From Coccinella septempunctata (taxonomy: Eukaryota; Arthropoda; Insecta; Coleoptera; Coccinellidae): 64,000 bases of DNA. The stretch is taken from NCBI RefSeq assembly GCF_907165205.1, contig NC_058190.1, positions 46,426,116 through 46,490,115 of the forward strand, in the 5' to 3' direction. The position numbers and the translations under genes are program-made. A model generated the notes under the pieces. That model worked only from the letters and a program-made list of their open reading frames with translations. It was not told the origin of the DNA and searched no databases. Below, piece after piece: positions 1 through 9,567 of this stretch (position 1 is the first letter of the stretch; each line of letters starts with the position of its first letter).

Positions 1-261
1 AATCTAACTGGAAAATGTATTTGCCCGTTGCGAATCGGCCCTAATCAGGAAATGGCCGAGGGAAAACCGGCTTTCCGAGGGAAAACGATGAAAGTGGCGG
101 GGTTCAGATATAGGCTAGGAGAGGAACGTAAAGATAGTTTTTCGTTATCGTACTCGACTGGATCGAAATTGGTTTTCTCGAGCCCAACCGAGGAAAACAA
201 TCCCTCTGAAACTGCGTTACTTGGTCAGCTTAGATCGTATCTAATCTACGTCCTGGCTGCA
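1..261. other. Left edge, no gene recognised
   Basis: An open frame runs on the plus strand (28..306), but it resembles no family I know and its 3' part runs into a repeat arm that starts near 262. The stretch presumably lies in an intron of, or between, genes to the left. No RNA gene or promoter can be supported. Confidence 0.4.
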
Positions 262-602
262 TTGCTTTTTTCCAAATCTGAAGGAGAATGGGCCTATCAT
301 TTCTAGATTTTGAGTTATGAGTAAAAATTGAGAAGAGAGCCTGCTACGATTATTCGTTTTTGAGTTATCAGCAAAAAATGAGATTTTGACGATATCTATC
401 GAAAAGTTCTAATAACTTTTTTGTCTTTGAAGTTATAAATCTAAAACTTGAACCTTCTTAGGCATTTTTATACGTAGAATCCACTGATAAAAGATTTTTC
501 CCAATTCAAAATTGTCAAATTCAGTAAAATTTGCATTTGAAAAACGAAAGTTCGCCTAATGATTCGAAAGGAAAAAATATTTTGAGCTCGTCAGTTATTC
601 TA

Positions 603-1805
603 TACTTCATTCACTTTTATTTTAGCAGTCGGTTGGCCATGGAAATTTGACACATTTCACTCTGTATAGTACGAAAATGTGGGGTTATGACGCTTGTCAA
701 AACATTTTTGGGTTTTAAATGAATGCTATGTTGGCCGTTCAACATAAAAGTTTCTGTTATTACGTATTTTATCACAATGTCCAATCTCTTCGAAAAATAT
801 GTGACGAACATAATTGAAGTTTATACAAACTGATTGAAGGCATACCAAATCCAGGTATTTGCATGGAAAATACAAGAGATCAGTGATCAGTATATCATAA
901 TATGCACTAGCTTGAGGAGAGTTAATGTTCGTTATTTTCTTTGGCTTACATCATTTGTAGATTTCAAAAATAATAACTCGAAGATGAAATGTATTTGATG
1001 CAGTGGTTGGGAATGGGTATCTCCCGAAGCAATTAACAGATAATTACAAGAATGTTAAATTCTTCAACAAAAATCATCTTGCATCAATGGAAGTAAAAGG
1101 AATTGAAGGAAGTTTCAAGTTAAGATGAACTTCACCTTTGAACAAAAATTTCACATGAATAAACAAGTAACAGGGCAACTTGCGCGTATTTGTAGCTATT
1201 CATCTTAATACATTGATGTAATTATAGGTATTTATTAGTACCTTAAGACATTTACATTGTATAGGACAAGTCAAATGAAAAATAGAAAAATCCATTTTAG
1301 GGAACTTATTCTCCGATGACATTTATCGAAAATCGAAAGTAAACTTTTCGCATTAATTCACTCAAACATAAAATTCTCAAATGCCACCACTTTTTTGGGT
1401 CTCCCAATAGAAGGAAATCCTTTGTCATCCTCTTCATTCACAATCTTTCTGATTGTGGAAATATCCAGCTGAAATATATGTCGTTTAGATTCAGATGAAA
1501 CATCATATAAATTCTCTTACATTGAATATGTTCGCCACCGTCTGACGTATTGTGGATTTTAGAATATCAGGGTATAACTATTTGAATGAGCTGACCTGAA
1601 TTCTAAATAGCCCTTCCTGAAACCCTGTCTCTTTTTTCAATCACTTTCGGCATTTTCGTAATAAAAATTGATATTAGTTTTGGCAACGGCGTTATGACAT
1701 TAACGACATTTCATGAGTGCCAACCTAACTTCGTTCTATAGTTACAAAAACTTGAGAAAATTATTTCATGGCCAACCGACTGCTAAAATAAATTTGAATG
1801 AAGTA
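603..1805. mobile_element. TIR DNA element, 1203 bp, TA target duplication
   Basis: The ends are inverted repeats of about 40 bp, starting TACTTCATTC at 603 and ending GAATGAAGTA at 1805, both followed inward by the GCAGTCGGTTGGCCATG region. TA flanks it at 601..602 and 1806..1807. The opposite arm of the surrounding inverted repeat has the uninterrupted sequence GATTCTACGT near 3923, so the pre-insertion site is visible and confirms a TA duplication. TA duplication is typical of Tc1/mariner-type movement, but no transposase frame is present, so this is non-autonomous. Confidence 0.9.
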
Positions 1806-2789
1806 TACGTAAAAAAGTGAAAAGGGTTCAACTTTCAGATATGTAACTTATCTTATTTTTTGCTAATAACTCAAAAACGAAGATTCGTAGGAAGCTACGG
1901 TTTTCACCCTTCTTTGTTTCTCTGAAAAGATATCCCCTCAGTGAACAACGAATTTTCCCCAACCTGTACAATGGGGAATTCTCCTCAATTTGGGTTATCA
2001 CAGCATATGCAAGTTTAAACTGAATAATTATGAGTTTCATTCATGAATTTTTCAAATGCACGGCGAAAACTATTCAAAATCATTCTTCAAATATGACGTT
2101 TCGAAATTTAAATCGCTTCGTTACTATTTGGCAACAGCGCCTACTAGAAAATAAAATGAGCAATGGTATATTTATAGAATAACAGCTGTTGATTTATATC
2201 CATCATAAGGCGCGTACTCACTGACGAGCCTCAACAGCAACCGGCCATAAAAATCCCATGAAATTTTACGACCTTCCCCGTTCGTCACAGACCTCATAGG
2301 GAGCCATCTTTGTCTATATCATCAAGATAGTGTGTTTGTTGTCCTTTATTATCAACGCATATTTCAGTCGATGTTGCCAACTTGTGTGATAGAAACGAAA
2401 CGCTTTAAACTTTGAATACCCATTTTTATTTTTCATTTTTGAGTACTTAAAATAATTTTTTTGGGGAACGGTTATTTCAAAATCTGACATTTCAACGATA
2501 TTTCATAAAAAATACATCATTTTCATCAGAAGGAGTATTTCCTATTCGAAAAGCTCTAGTGAGGTGCAGCACAGAGTAGGTAGCTATGTAGTATAAGGAC
2601 CTATCATAGGGCTAAGAACTTTGTTAATGCACAGGAAGTTTCAGGTATTCACAAGTTCGAGGCCCCTTCGGGTAAAAAACAGTTTCATGAACATTTATTT
2701 TGAAGGTAGAAGTTTTACAGTTTCGAATAAGGTTCTACTAAACCTGAATTGTGAATTAAGCGGCGTTTTTTCTGTCACCCACCATGTAA

Positions 2790-3260
2790 AACCATCAATT
2801 TTCATCGTTGCCCTCGGTCGTGTCCCCAGCCTACCAGGACGCCGCGCAGTTACAACGCGTAATAACGATATATCTCCATCGTAGCCCCGGCTCTGGCGAT
2901 ATACGCGTCGTTATATCTGCAGTTAATTGCCGTAATGGATTCGGTAATCCCGATGGGCGCGGAGGTTAACCCCAGACGGCCTCCATTAGGCCAATCTGCT
3001 TGTTTGCGCAGCCATGCCGAGAAAGAGCCCGAGATCAGGTTACCTCGGAGAGCACTCCCATCGCGGGCCCTCACGTCGACTCTCTTTCGGACGCCTCCTG
3101 GACGGTATCAGGGTCTCGTTTTATTAACCTACCCAAGGGCCGCAAAGACTGTCATTACCGGACCCTGGGTCTACGATAAGCCCGGTTTGTAAGTATGCCG
3201 TTTGCGGTCTAGTCGACATACGGGTTTTCCCGAGGTTTTTCCACTTGGGTTGGCATCGAG
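2790..3260. other. GC-rich, CpG-rich block in centre of inverted repeat
   Basis: This stretch is clearly richer in G+C and CpG than its surroundings. Short open frames exist on both strands (2935..3192 plus, 2850..3074 minus), but neither resembles a known family. It may be a captured piece of host exon or promoter, or the distinctive core of the element. I see no splice sites or start context that would make it a gene. Confidence 0.4.
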
Positions 3261-4437
3261 GTTATTCTAATGCTCCTTCGCATTACGCATTATGATCTTG
3301 TTAATGGGATTTAATCGAATTCTCTGGTTGCCATTGCTATCATTGAGAGCGAAGCCTCTTGATAATGATGCGTTGATAATAAAGGACAACGAATACACTA
3401 TATTGATGAAATAGACAAAGATGGCTGTCTATGAAGTCTGCGACGAACGGGGAAGGTCATAAAATTTCATGGGATTTTTATGGCCGGTTGCTGTTGAGGC
3501 TCGTCAGTGAGTACGCGCCTTATGATGGATATAAAACAACAGCTGTTATTCTATAAATATGCCATTGCTCATTTTATTTTCTAGTAGGCGCTGTTGCCAA
3601 ATAGTAAAAAAGCGATTTAAATTTCGAAACGTCATATTTGAAGAATGATTTCGAATAGTTTTCGCCGTGCATTTGAAAAATTCATGAATGAAACTCATAA
3701 TTGTTCAGTGCAAACTTGCATAAGCTGTGATAACCCAAATTGAGGAGAATTTCCCATTGTACAGGGTTGGGAAAATTCGTTGTCCACTGAGGGGATCTCT
3801 AGTTTCAGAGAAACAAAGAAGGGTGAAAACCGTAGCTTCCTACGATTCTTCGTTTTTGAGTTATTAGCAAAAAATAAGATAAGTTGTCTGAAAGTTGAAC
3901 CTTTTTCACTTTTTTACGTAGAATCACTGACGAGCTCAAAATATTTTTTCATTTCGAATCATTAGACGAACTTTCGTTTTTCAAATGCAAACTTTTACTG
4001 AATTTGACATTTTTGAATTGGGAAAAAATCTTTTGTCAGTGGATTCTACGTATGAAAATGCCTAAGAAGGTTCAAGTTTTAGATCTATAACTTCAAAGAC
4101 AAAAAAGTTATTAGAACTTTTCGATAGATATCGTCAAAATCTCATTTTTTTGCTGATAACTCAAAAACGAATAATCATAGCAGGCTACGGTTTTCACCAT
4201 TCTTTGTTATCTGACAGATATAGGTACTTTTCACTAACCACGAAACAAAAAAGTAATGTGAGACACTCGCAAGATGGCAATTTCTCAATTTTTACTCATA
4301 ACTCAAAATCTAGAAATGATAGGCCCATTCTCCTTCAGATTTGGAATAGTCAGGAAAAAAGAGCTCCTTTTTTCTTCTAACTGCTATATTTCAGGAGATC
4401 CCCTCAGTAGACAACGAATTTTGCCCATTCTGTGTAT

Positions 4438-6518
4438 CATAGGATATACAATATACGACGCCCCCTGCGATGTTAGAATTATTGATAAAGACCCTGTATG
4501 TTCGGTCTCATAAGTGTTCCTCGAAGAACAGAATTTTCGAAAAAAAAATTGGTCAAAAAGGGAGGATGTTGTCCAGCTTTACTCAATTTTGGAACCAAAT
4601 TTCATCTTGTTAGCTCGAGTAAGTTTTGAGCCCGAAAAACCCAAAATTTTCCAAAGGAAAATGTTGGAATTACATAGGAGGGCTTTAATTTTCTAGTGGT
4701 CAATTCCGAAGTTTCATTATATTGGATATATGTAATAATACAAAATCTGCCTATTGATTGATACCGTAGCATTCGCCATTTTGTAACGTGTACACATTGT
4801 TCACGTATCGATAATCACAGTGGGTAGAAGAAAACTTCATATCTGAAACCTAACAGAATACGGATCCAAATTATTTTTCCCTTCATGATGATAATGCCAA
4901 TTATCAACACAACATTCACTCTAAATTCTAAGTCAGCCTCTTAAAAATTCGTTATCGGATACAGATCTAGATTATTTTCTTCTATTTATGCCAGTGGTTG
5001 ACATTTTCCTTAGGCAATCCTTGAAGCGTTTGCTGGAGTTTGCTCTGATGCAAAGCGCAGCCACCATTTGCTCTCACCAAAAGAAGTTTTGACAGCATTT
5101 TCTTCAGTGTCAAAATGAAATGAAAACAAGAAGAAAGGCGGCGCAATTCAGTTCAGAGCTGATTGTGGTGATGACGTCTTGGGTGGCCTGGTAAATAAAT
5201 CATAATGCCCATCTGAATGACTCCACTCTCCTTTCTATTGCTATCAATGAGGAGCCCTCTAGGTCCTCTAGTGTCCCCAGGAATACTAACTAATTCCAAA
5301 GATTTCACGAAATTTCATCACAGCGCGAGCGTAAACGTCCTAGGTAACGTTACCAGTAAAAACAAAACGCAAAAAGAAACGCCATGAAAGTGCCGTCAGA
5401 GAATTCGATCAAAACCTGAACGGCGTCTGTTTACGATATTAATACCGATAAAACAATCTTTAATTTGGCCCGGATTGCCAACATTAGCCCCTAATATGTG
5501 CGCAAGATGACTCTCGTGGCTCGTACTAAAGCACTGTGCAAATTTATATTTCCCTTTATGTGCGCTCTGTACATAATATAAAGTACACTGTTTATATTTG
5601 CCTAGCAATATTGGCGTGTGGACTCGGCGTATTCAATTTTAACCGTTTTTTTCCCAGTTTCCGTAAACTTCGCTCCGGAATTGTCTTATAAATATTGGAG
5701 CAGGTTTGGCGAGGCTTAACACTCTGGACTCTTTGTTATCGAACTTTTTCGTATTTGATTTTTAAATTTGGGGTAGTCGGAAAAATCGTAATTCGCCCTC
5801 ATTTTACCTGAGGTTTTTTCAGCCGTCCTTGTTTCAGTTATTTACAGATGGGTTGGTGAACAAATTATTGCCCAACAAGAATTTTAGGTGGATGAGAAAC
5901 TTTCGCCCAGTGAAGAAGGTTTTCTAAGATAATTTTATCACTTGCTATTTTAATCATAAATCATCAGATGAGATTGACATGGTTCTTCTAATTTTAAGGC
6001 TCACATATTCTTCTGATCCCAACAAAAAAAAGTCAAATTGGCTTGAAATTAGGTGTTAGTATCTCGATAAATTTGTGTATCATGAATATTATCAGAATTC
6101 AATACCTATATCATTTGAATACTGAAGGGAGTAATATTCTACCCCCTTAGAAGAAGAAAATATAATTTATTAATCTTGGACCTAAAGCGCCATCTCTTTG
6201 TACGCTATTGAAATAAGAGAACGAATCAATTTCCTGAACTAGAGGCCATCTGTTGGTTATATACTCTACTTCCAATGAAAACAATTGAAATTCTATCATT
6301 ATCTTTCATCCGAATTTTTATAATGGAATGGAATGTGATTTATAATATTTGTGTGATAAGATAAAATAATCACGGAATGGTAAAGGACTGAAATTTTGCA
6401 TCCCAATTTAGTATTTTTTTATGTATGTCTATATGAAAAATGTTTTTTTGCTTCCTCTTGTTCTGAGTAAACAGATTTTTTCGATAGTTCAAATTCAATA
6501 AAAACTTCAAATCCTTAC
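4438..6518. other. Presumed intron of the coiled-coil gene, no further gene seen
   Basis: This lies downstream of the splice donor at 6518 of the minus-strand gene whose first coding exon is 6519..7232. I could not find the next exon. The stretch is ordinary AT-rich sequence. A CTCF-like motif at 6186..6195 is listed separately. Confidence 0.4.
6186..6195 (-). promoter_or_regulatory. CTCF-like motif AGATGGCGCT
   Basis: The minus strand reads AGATGGCGCT, matching the core reported for Drosophila CTCF (AGRTGGCGC). A ten-base match alone is weak. It is noted because a similar motif occurs at 54259. Confidence 0.25.
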
Positions 6519-7232
6519 CATGTTCAACTGTTTTTCCTCCATTATATATTTGACTTTGGCAAGCAGCGCATCTTCTCTAACTCTGGCAGCATCTCGAACT
6601 TCCCTTACAACATCAGCTAACATTCCAGGCTCGTACTGCTCGAAATGCCTCATGTTTTGCTGTTGCACCTGCTGTTTCAGCATGTTGAGCTCAACCCTCA
6701 TCTCCATTACTTCTTTCGAAAGTTTTCGGTTACAGTCCTTCAATACATTCACTTGACCTAACAATTTAGATATAACTTTATCCTCAAGGGATCCACAACT
6801 ACTATCGCTATCATCATGAGGAACACCAGGATCAGAATATCTCCGTTTTCCACTCTCGTCCATTTCTGGATCTATATTGGTCACTGGCAGACTCATGTAA
6901 TCGCCCACATCATTATTATTACGTGGGCAAAGATGATTCTTTGGAGTACTGATATTTGGAAAGGTACCCAAACGTGTTTGGTTGTAATTTGAATAATTAG
7001 CGGGATGTATAGGCAGAGACAATGGTTCAGATCCATTGCTAAAATTTAAAACAGAGTAGTAGGCACTTAAATCAGGAATGCTCAAGTTGTTGAAGGTGCT
7101 GTTATACCCCATCTGGTTCGAGGGGAGATAATCGCAGGGTGGAATGTTTATATCGTTCTTCTGAGATTTCTTATCACGGTTTTTCTTCCTTTTGGCCGCA
7201 CTTGGAGGGTTTCCATTAATTTCGGGGGACAT
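6519..7232 (-). CDS. First coding exon of an unrecognised coiled-coil protein (partial)
   Basis: A 714-bp exon starts at ATG 7232 and ends at a clean splice donor (ATG|GTAAGG) at 6519/6518, giving 238 codons with phase 0 at the junction. The N-terminal ~25 residues are basic and lysine-rich (AAKRKKNRDKK). Residues ~30-145 are Asn/Ser/Pro/Tyr-rich and probably disordered. A serine/aspartate-rich patch (SDPGVPHDDSDSSCGS) leads into a predicted coiled coil (~150-235) with heptad-like spacing, including VISKLLGQVNVLKDC and VELNMLKQQVQQQ. No family was recognised. The gene lies about 2 kb downstream of the HIF gene on the same strand. The rest of it should lie to the left, within or beyond the window. 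Composition and the good donor argue that it is a real exon. Confidence 0.8.
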
Positions 7233-7644
7233 CTTTCACTTTTAGGTTCAAAAGTTCACTTTCATACAACCAGCTACCTGATCATGTGACTCACAATGGA
7301 ATTGGTAATTTCACTCGAGGTTACGTATCACCAACAATCATTAACAAACTAGAATCATTATTGAAAACTCATTTTCCTAATCCGTTACGGTAGGGAAGTA
7401 GTTTATTTACCTTTTTTAAACATTGTCACTATTGTCAGTGTCAAATCATGACATTCTTGTGCTGTGTGCTGCCCTCTAGTGATCAAAATTTGACTTCCTA
7501 ACTTTTGAAACGAAAGTTTCAGTTGTCCTCCCTAGATAGACAAGCTGAGTTTACTTTAATTAGTCGTTGATAGATGACGCCACTCAGACTGAAGTGCCTA
7601 CACACCCCATATAGAGGCTAAACACCAATATTGTCGCCAAAAAT

Positions 7645-7676
7645 CAAAGATTATAGAGTAGTCTCTATAATCTTTG
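7645..7676. repeat. Perfect 14-bp stem, 4-nt loop hairpin
   Basis: CAAAGATTATAGAG at 7645..7658 and its exact reverse complement at 7663..7676 are separated by TAGT. It is AT-rich, so it would be a modest hairpin. It lies in the gap between the HIF 3' end and the next gene. Its function is unknown. Confidence 0.8.
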
Positions 7677-8872
7677 GTTAAAATATTGCTGAATAAAAAA
7701 TGGTTGAGTTTAATGAAAACCACACGTTGTAATCATTGGGTAGATTATGGTTGATTGGATTTTTTTAATCTAGGCATATTCAGCTTGGATTGAATGAATA
7801 TTCAGTATAAGAATGAATCACTTCACCTAGTATATATTAACTTCATTTTTCTACATCAAAGAGGCGCTAGGTTGAAAATCAAACATTTAGTACTATGCCC
7901 ATAAGATAATATATTTTCATCTATTTTAAACTTGTAACAATATCTTACAAAGTCCTGTTGATATTCAAAACAGTCACTGACAAACAGAAAAAATTGAGAA
8001 CACATAGAGAAATTAAAATTTTCAATACATATCAACAAATAATAAAAGCAGCTAATACTCAATGGGCACTTGTTAAACCTTACTTTAAAATATTGCATCT
8101 GAAATATTCAACAATATAGTATTCCTCTTAAAAAATCCTGTTTAAAATTTTCCCTTAACCTAAATGAAATAATTAAACTGAATAATATACATATGCTGCA
8201 GTGTTTAAAAGATTCTATCTGTAACATGGCAGTTTTTAACTCTTTCGGACATTTCAATGAGAATTAAACAATAGCACATCAAAAATAGCAGTTCTTATCT
8301 TTATTCAAATGTAGAAAAATATTGAAGGAATTACGATGTCTGATATCAAAATTTTTCTCTGATATATTTGATGCTTTCATTCACAATTTTTCAAGAGAGC
8401 TTAGGATTTAACGAGACTCCAATTAATTCGCTAAAGAAAGTTTAGGGAAAAAACATCTTTGGCGAATCGATATAGTTATATAAAAAGCGAAAATAGAAAA
8501 TGAAAATAAATAATTGAAATGCAATGCGACAGTAAAATCTATATTTGGTCTCTTATGAGCATATATTTCCATCTGAATATAAAAAGGAGCATTCTTCTGA
8601 ACTAACATCCATAGGTTGAGTAAGCTTTTTCTGCTGATATGCAATAATCATATAGTACCACATATCAGAAGGCTTTAAAAAGATTGCAATCGCCTTTAAA
8701 GCTTTCTTTCGCCAACAAATACCCAAGTGAAAATGGGATAAATTATGCAAACTTCGATTTAAATCAGGATAATTTTTCGATATGTCCGGAGAAAGTTGGA
8801 GTTGAGCAAATTATTTCGGGATTGCAATCATTAACATAAAAAAACATTGAAAAAAAGCTTACTCAATAACTT

Positions 8873-8878
8873 CTTTAT
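8873..8878 (-). terminator. Candidate poly(A) signal for the HIF gene
   Basis: The minus strand reads AATAAA here, about 330 bp after the second in-frame stop of the last HIF exon. Other AATAAA copies lie further downstream, so the choice is tentative. Confidence 0.35.
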
Positions 8879-9204
8879 TCTGTTATAGCATATAAAATTA
8901 AATTCACCCTCAATTTCGTTTCTTACATTACAGGGTTTCAATTGAAGATGAACTAGCCAAAAGAATTGACTGATTTGTAGAAAGAAACCTTTGAAAAGTG
9001 GTGAAAGTTTTTCATAGTCATATCGGATAATATACAGAATTTATAGAGTTTTAAAGCATTTCATATCTCTATAAGGGTATATAGAATTTAAATAAAGAAT
9101 AAACTATTGATAAACTACTCAAAAAAGGTCAAATAATATCTAGAGGTCGACATGGGCACTGGTCATCTTCAAGAGTACCATCGTCACAATTTCTTCGAAA
9201 ATAA

Positions 9205-9330
9205 TTACTCTGTTTTACTAGAAACCTTTGTAACAACTTTAACATTCTTAATGCTTACACTACAGCCATTAATTATAACAAGGGGTACTTCAACTTCTTG
9301 TTTTTCGACCACGACGGGCGTAGGTCCTAG
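9205..9330 (-). other. Open frame after the HIF stop codon (readthrough candidate)
   Basis: Directly after the TAG stop (9331..9333), the same frame stays open for 41 codons, starting CTA GGA CCT and ending at TAA 9205..9207. The stop context TAG-CTA carries the CTA that favours readthrough in known animal cases. The predicted extension includes a charged and hydrophobic stretch (VVVEKQEVEVPLVIING). In AT-rich sequence an open run this long is uncommon but possible by chance. Confidence 0.4.
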
Positions 9331-9567
9331 CTAAATGGTGTCGCAGATCTCTAAAGCCCTAATTAGGTCTTCTCCCTGGAGGAGACCACTATTGACGGGG
9401 GCGTTCACTTCGTAGTCCTTATCGGTGAGGGTCAAGAGCGAAGTGATGGGTTGATGCTGAGTCTCGGGGACCAAAAGAGATTTGGAGTTGACTCTGAGTA
9501 GGTAACGGTGTAAATTCGAGCCCGAAGTTTGCTGTCGGATGATTTTCCTCCTCAATGTGTTCGTTTC
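9331..9567 (-). CDS. sima: HIF alpha exon 13: C-terminal transactivation domain and stop
   Basis: The acceptor TTTCAG precedes GAA at 9567 and the frame ends at TAG 9331..9333. The exon encodes 78 residues. The last ~30 are the conserved C-TAD: YEVNAPV, whose Asn matches the FIH-hydroxylated asparagine of vertebrate HIF (CEVNAPI), then LLQGEDLIRAL, equivalent to the LLQGEELLRAL that contacts CBP/p300. The upstream half is basic (LRRKIIRQQ) and not recognised. Confidence 0.96.
   Translation of the reverse strand, partial: ETNTLRRKIIRQQTSGSNLHRYLLRVNSKSLLVPETQHQPITSLLTLTDKDYEVNAPVNSGLLQGEDLIRALEICDTI

Larger units (their letters stand above)
262..4437. repeat. Large inverted repeat (~900-bp arms, ~1-kb centre)
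   Basis: Positions 262..600 plus 1806..2363 are the reverse complement of about 3370..4345, with only scattered differences, for example at 2240..2320 against 3410..3500. The outer part of each arm is a copy of the palindromic family seen at 12213, 27847, 37535 and 39587; its ACAGGG-like end is at 1970 on the left and 3759 on the right. The inner ~400 bp of each arm (1971..2363 and 3370..3758) is not seen elsewhere in the window. The unmatched centre (2364..3369) contains a GC-rich block. The left arm carries a nested 1.2-kb element (603..1805) that the right arm lacks. This could be a transposon with long terminal inverted repeats or a young inverted segmental duplication. No transposase was recognised. 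Confidence 0.85.
7233..9204. other. Intergenic region and probable HIF 3' UTR
   Basis: This holds the promoter-proximal region of the coiled-coil gene (an E-box-like TCATGTGA at 7282..7289) and, towards the right, the likely 3' UTR of the minus-strand HIF gene. A perfect 14-bp hairpin sits at 7645..7676. No other gene is supported. Confidence 0.5.

Noticed and set aside
28..306. 92-codon plus-strand open frame at the left edge
   Set aside because: No family resemblance, no promoter or splice context, and its 3' part enters a repeat arm.
2935..3192. Arginine/proline-rich open frame in the GC-rich core
   Set aside because: Both strands are open because the block is GC-rich; no recognised protein or start context.
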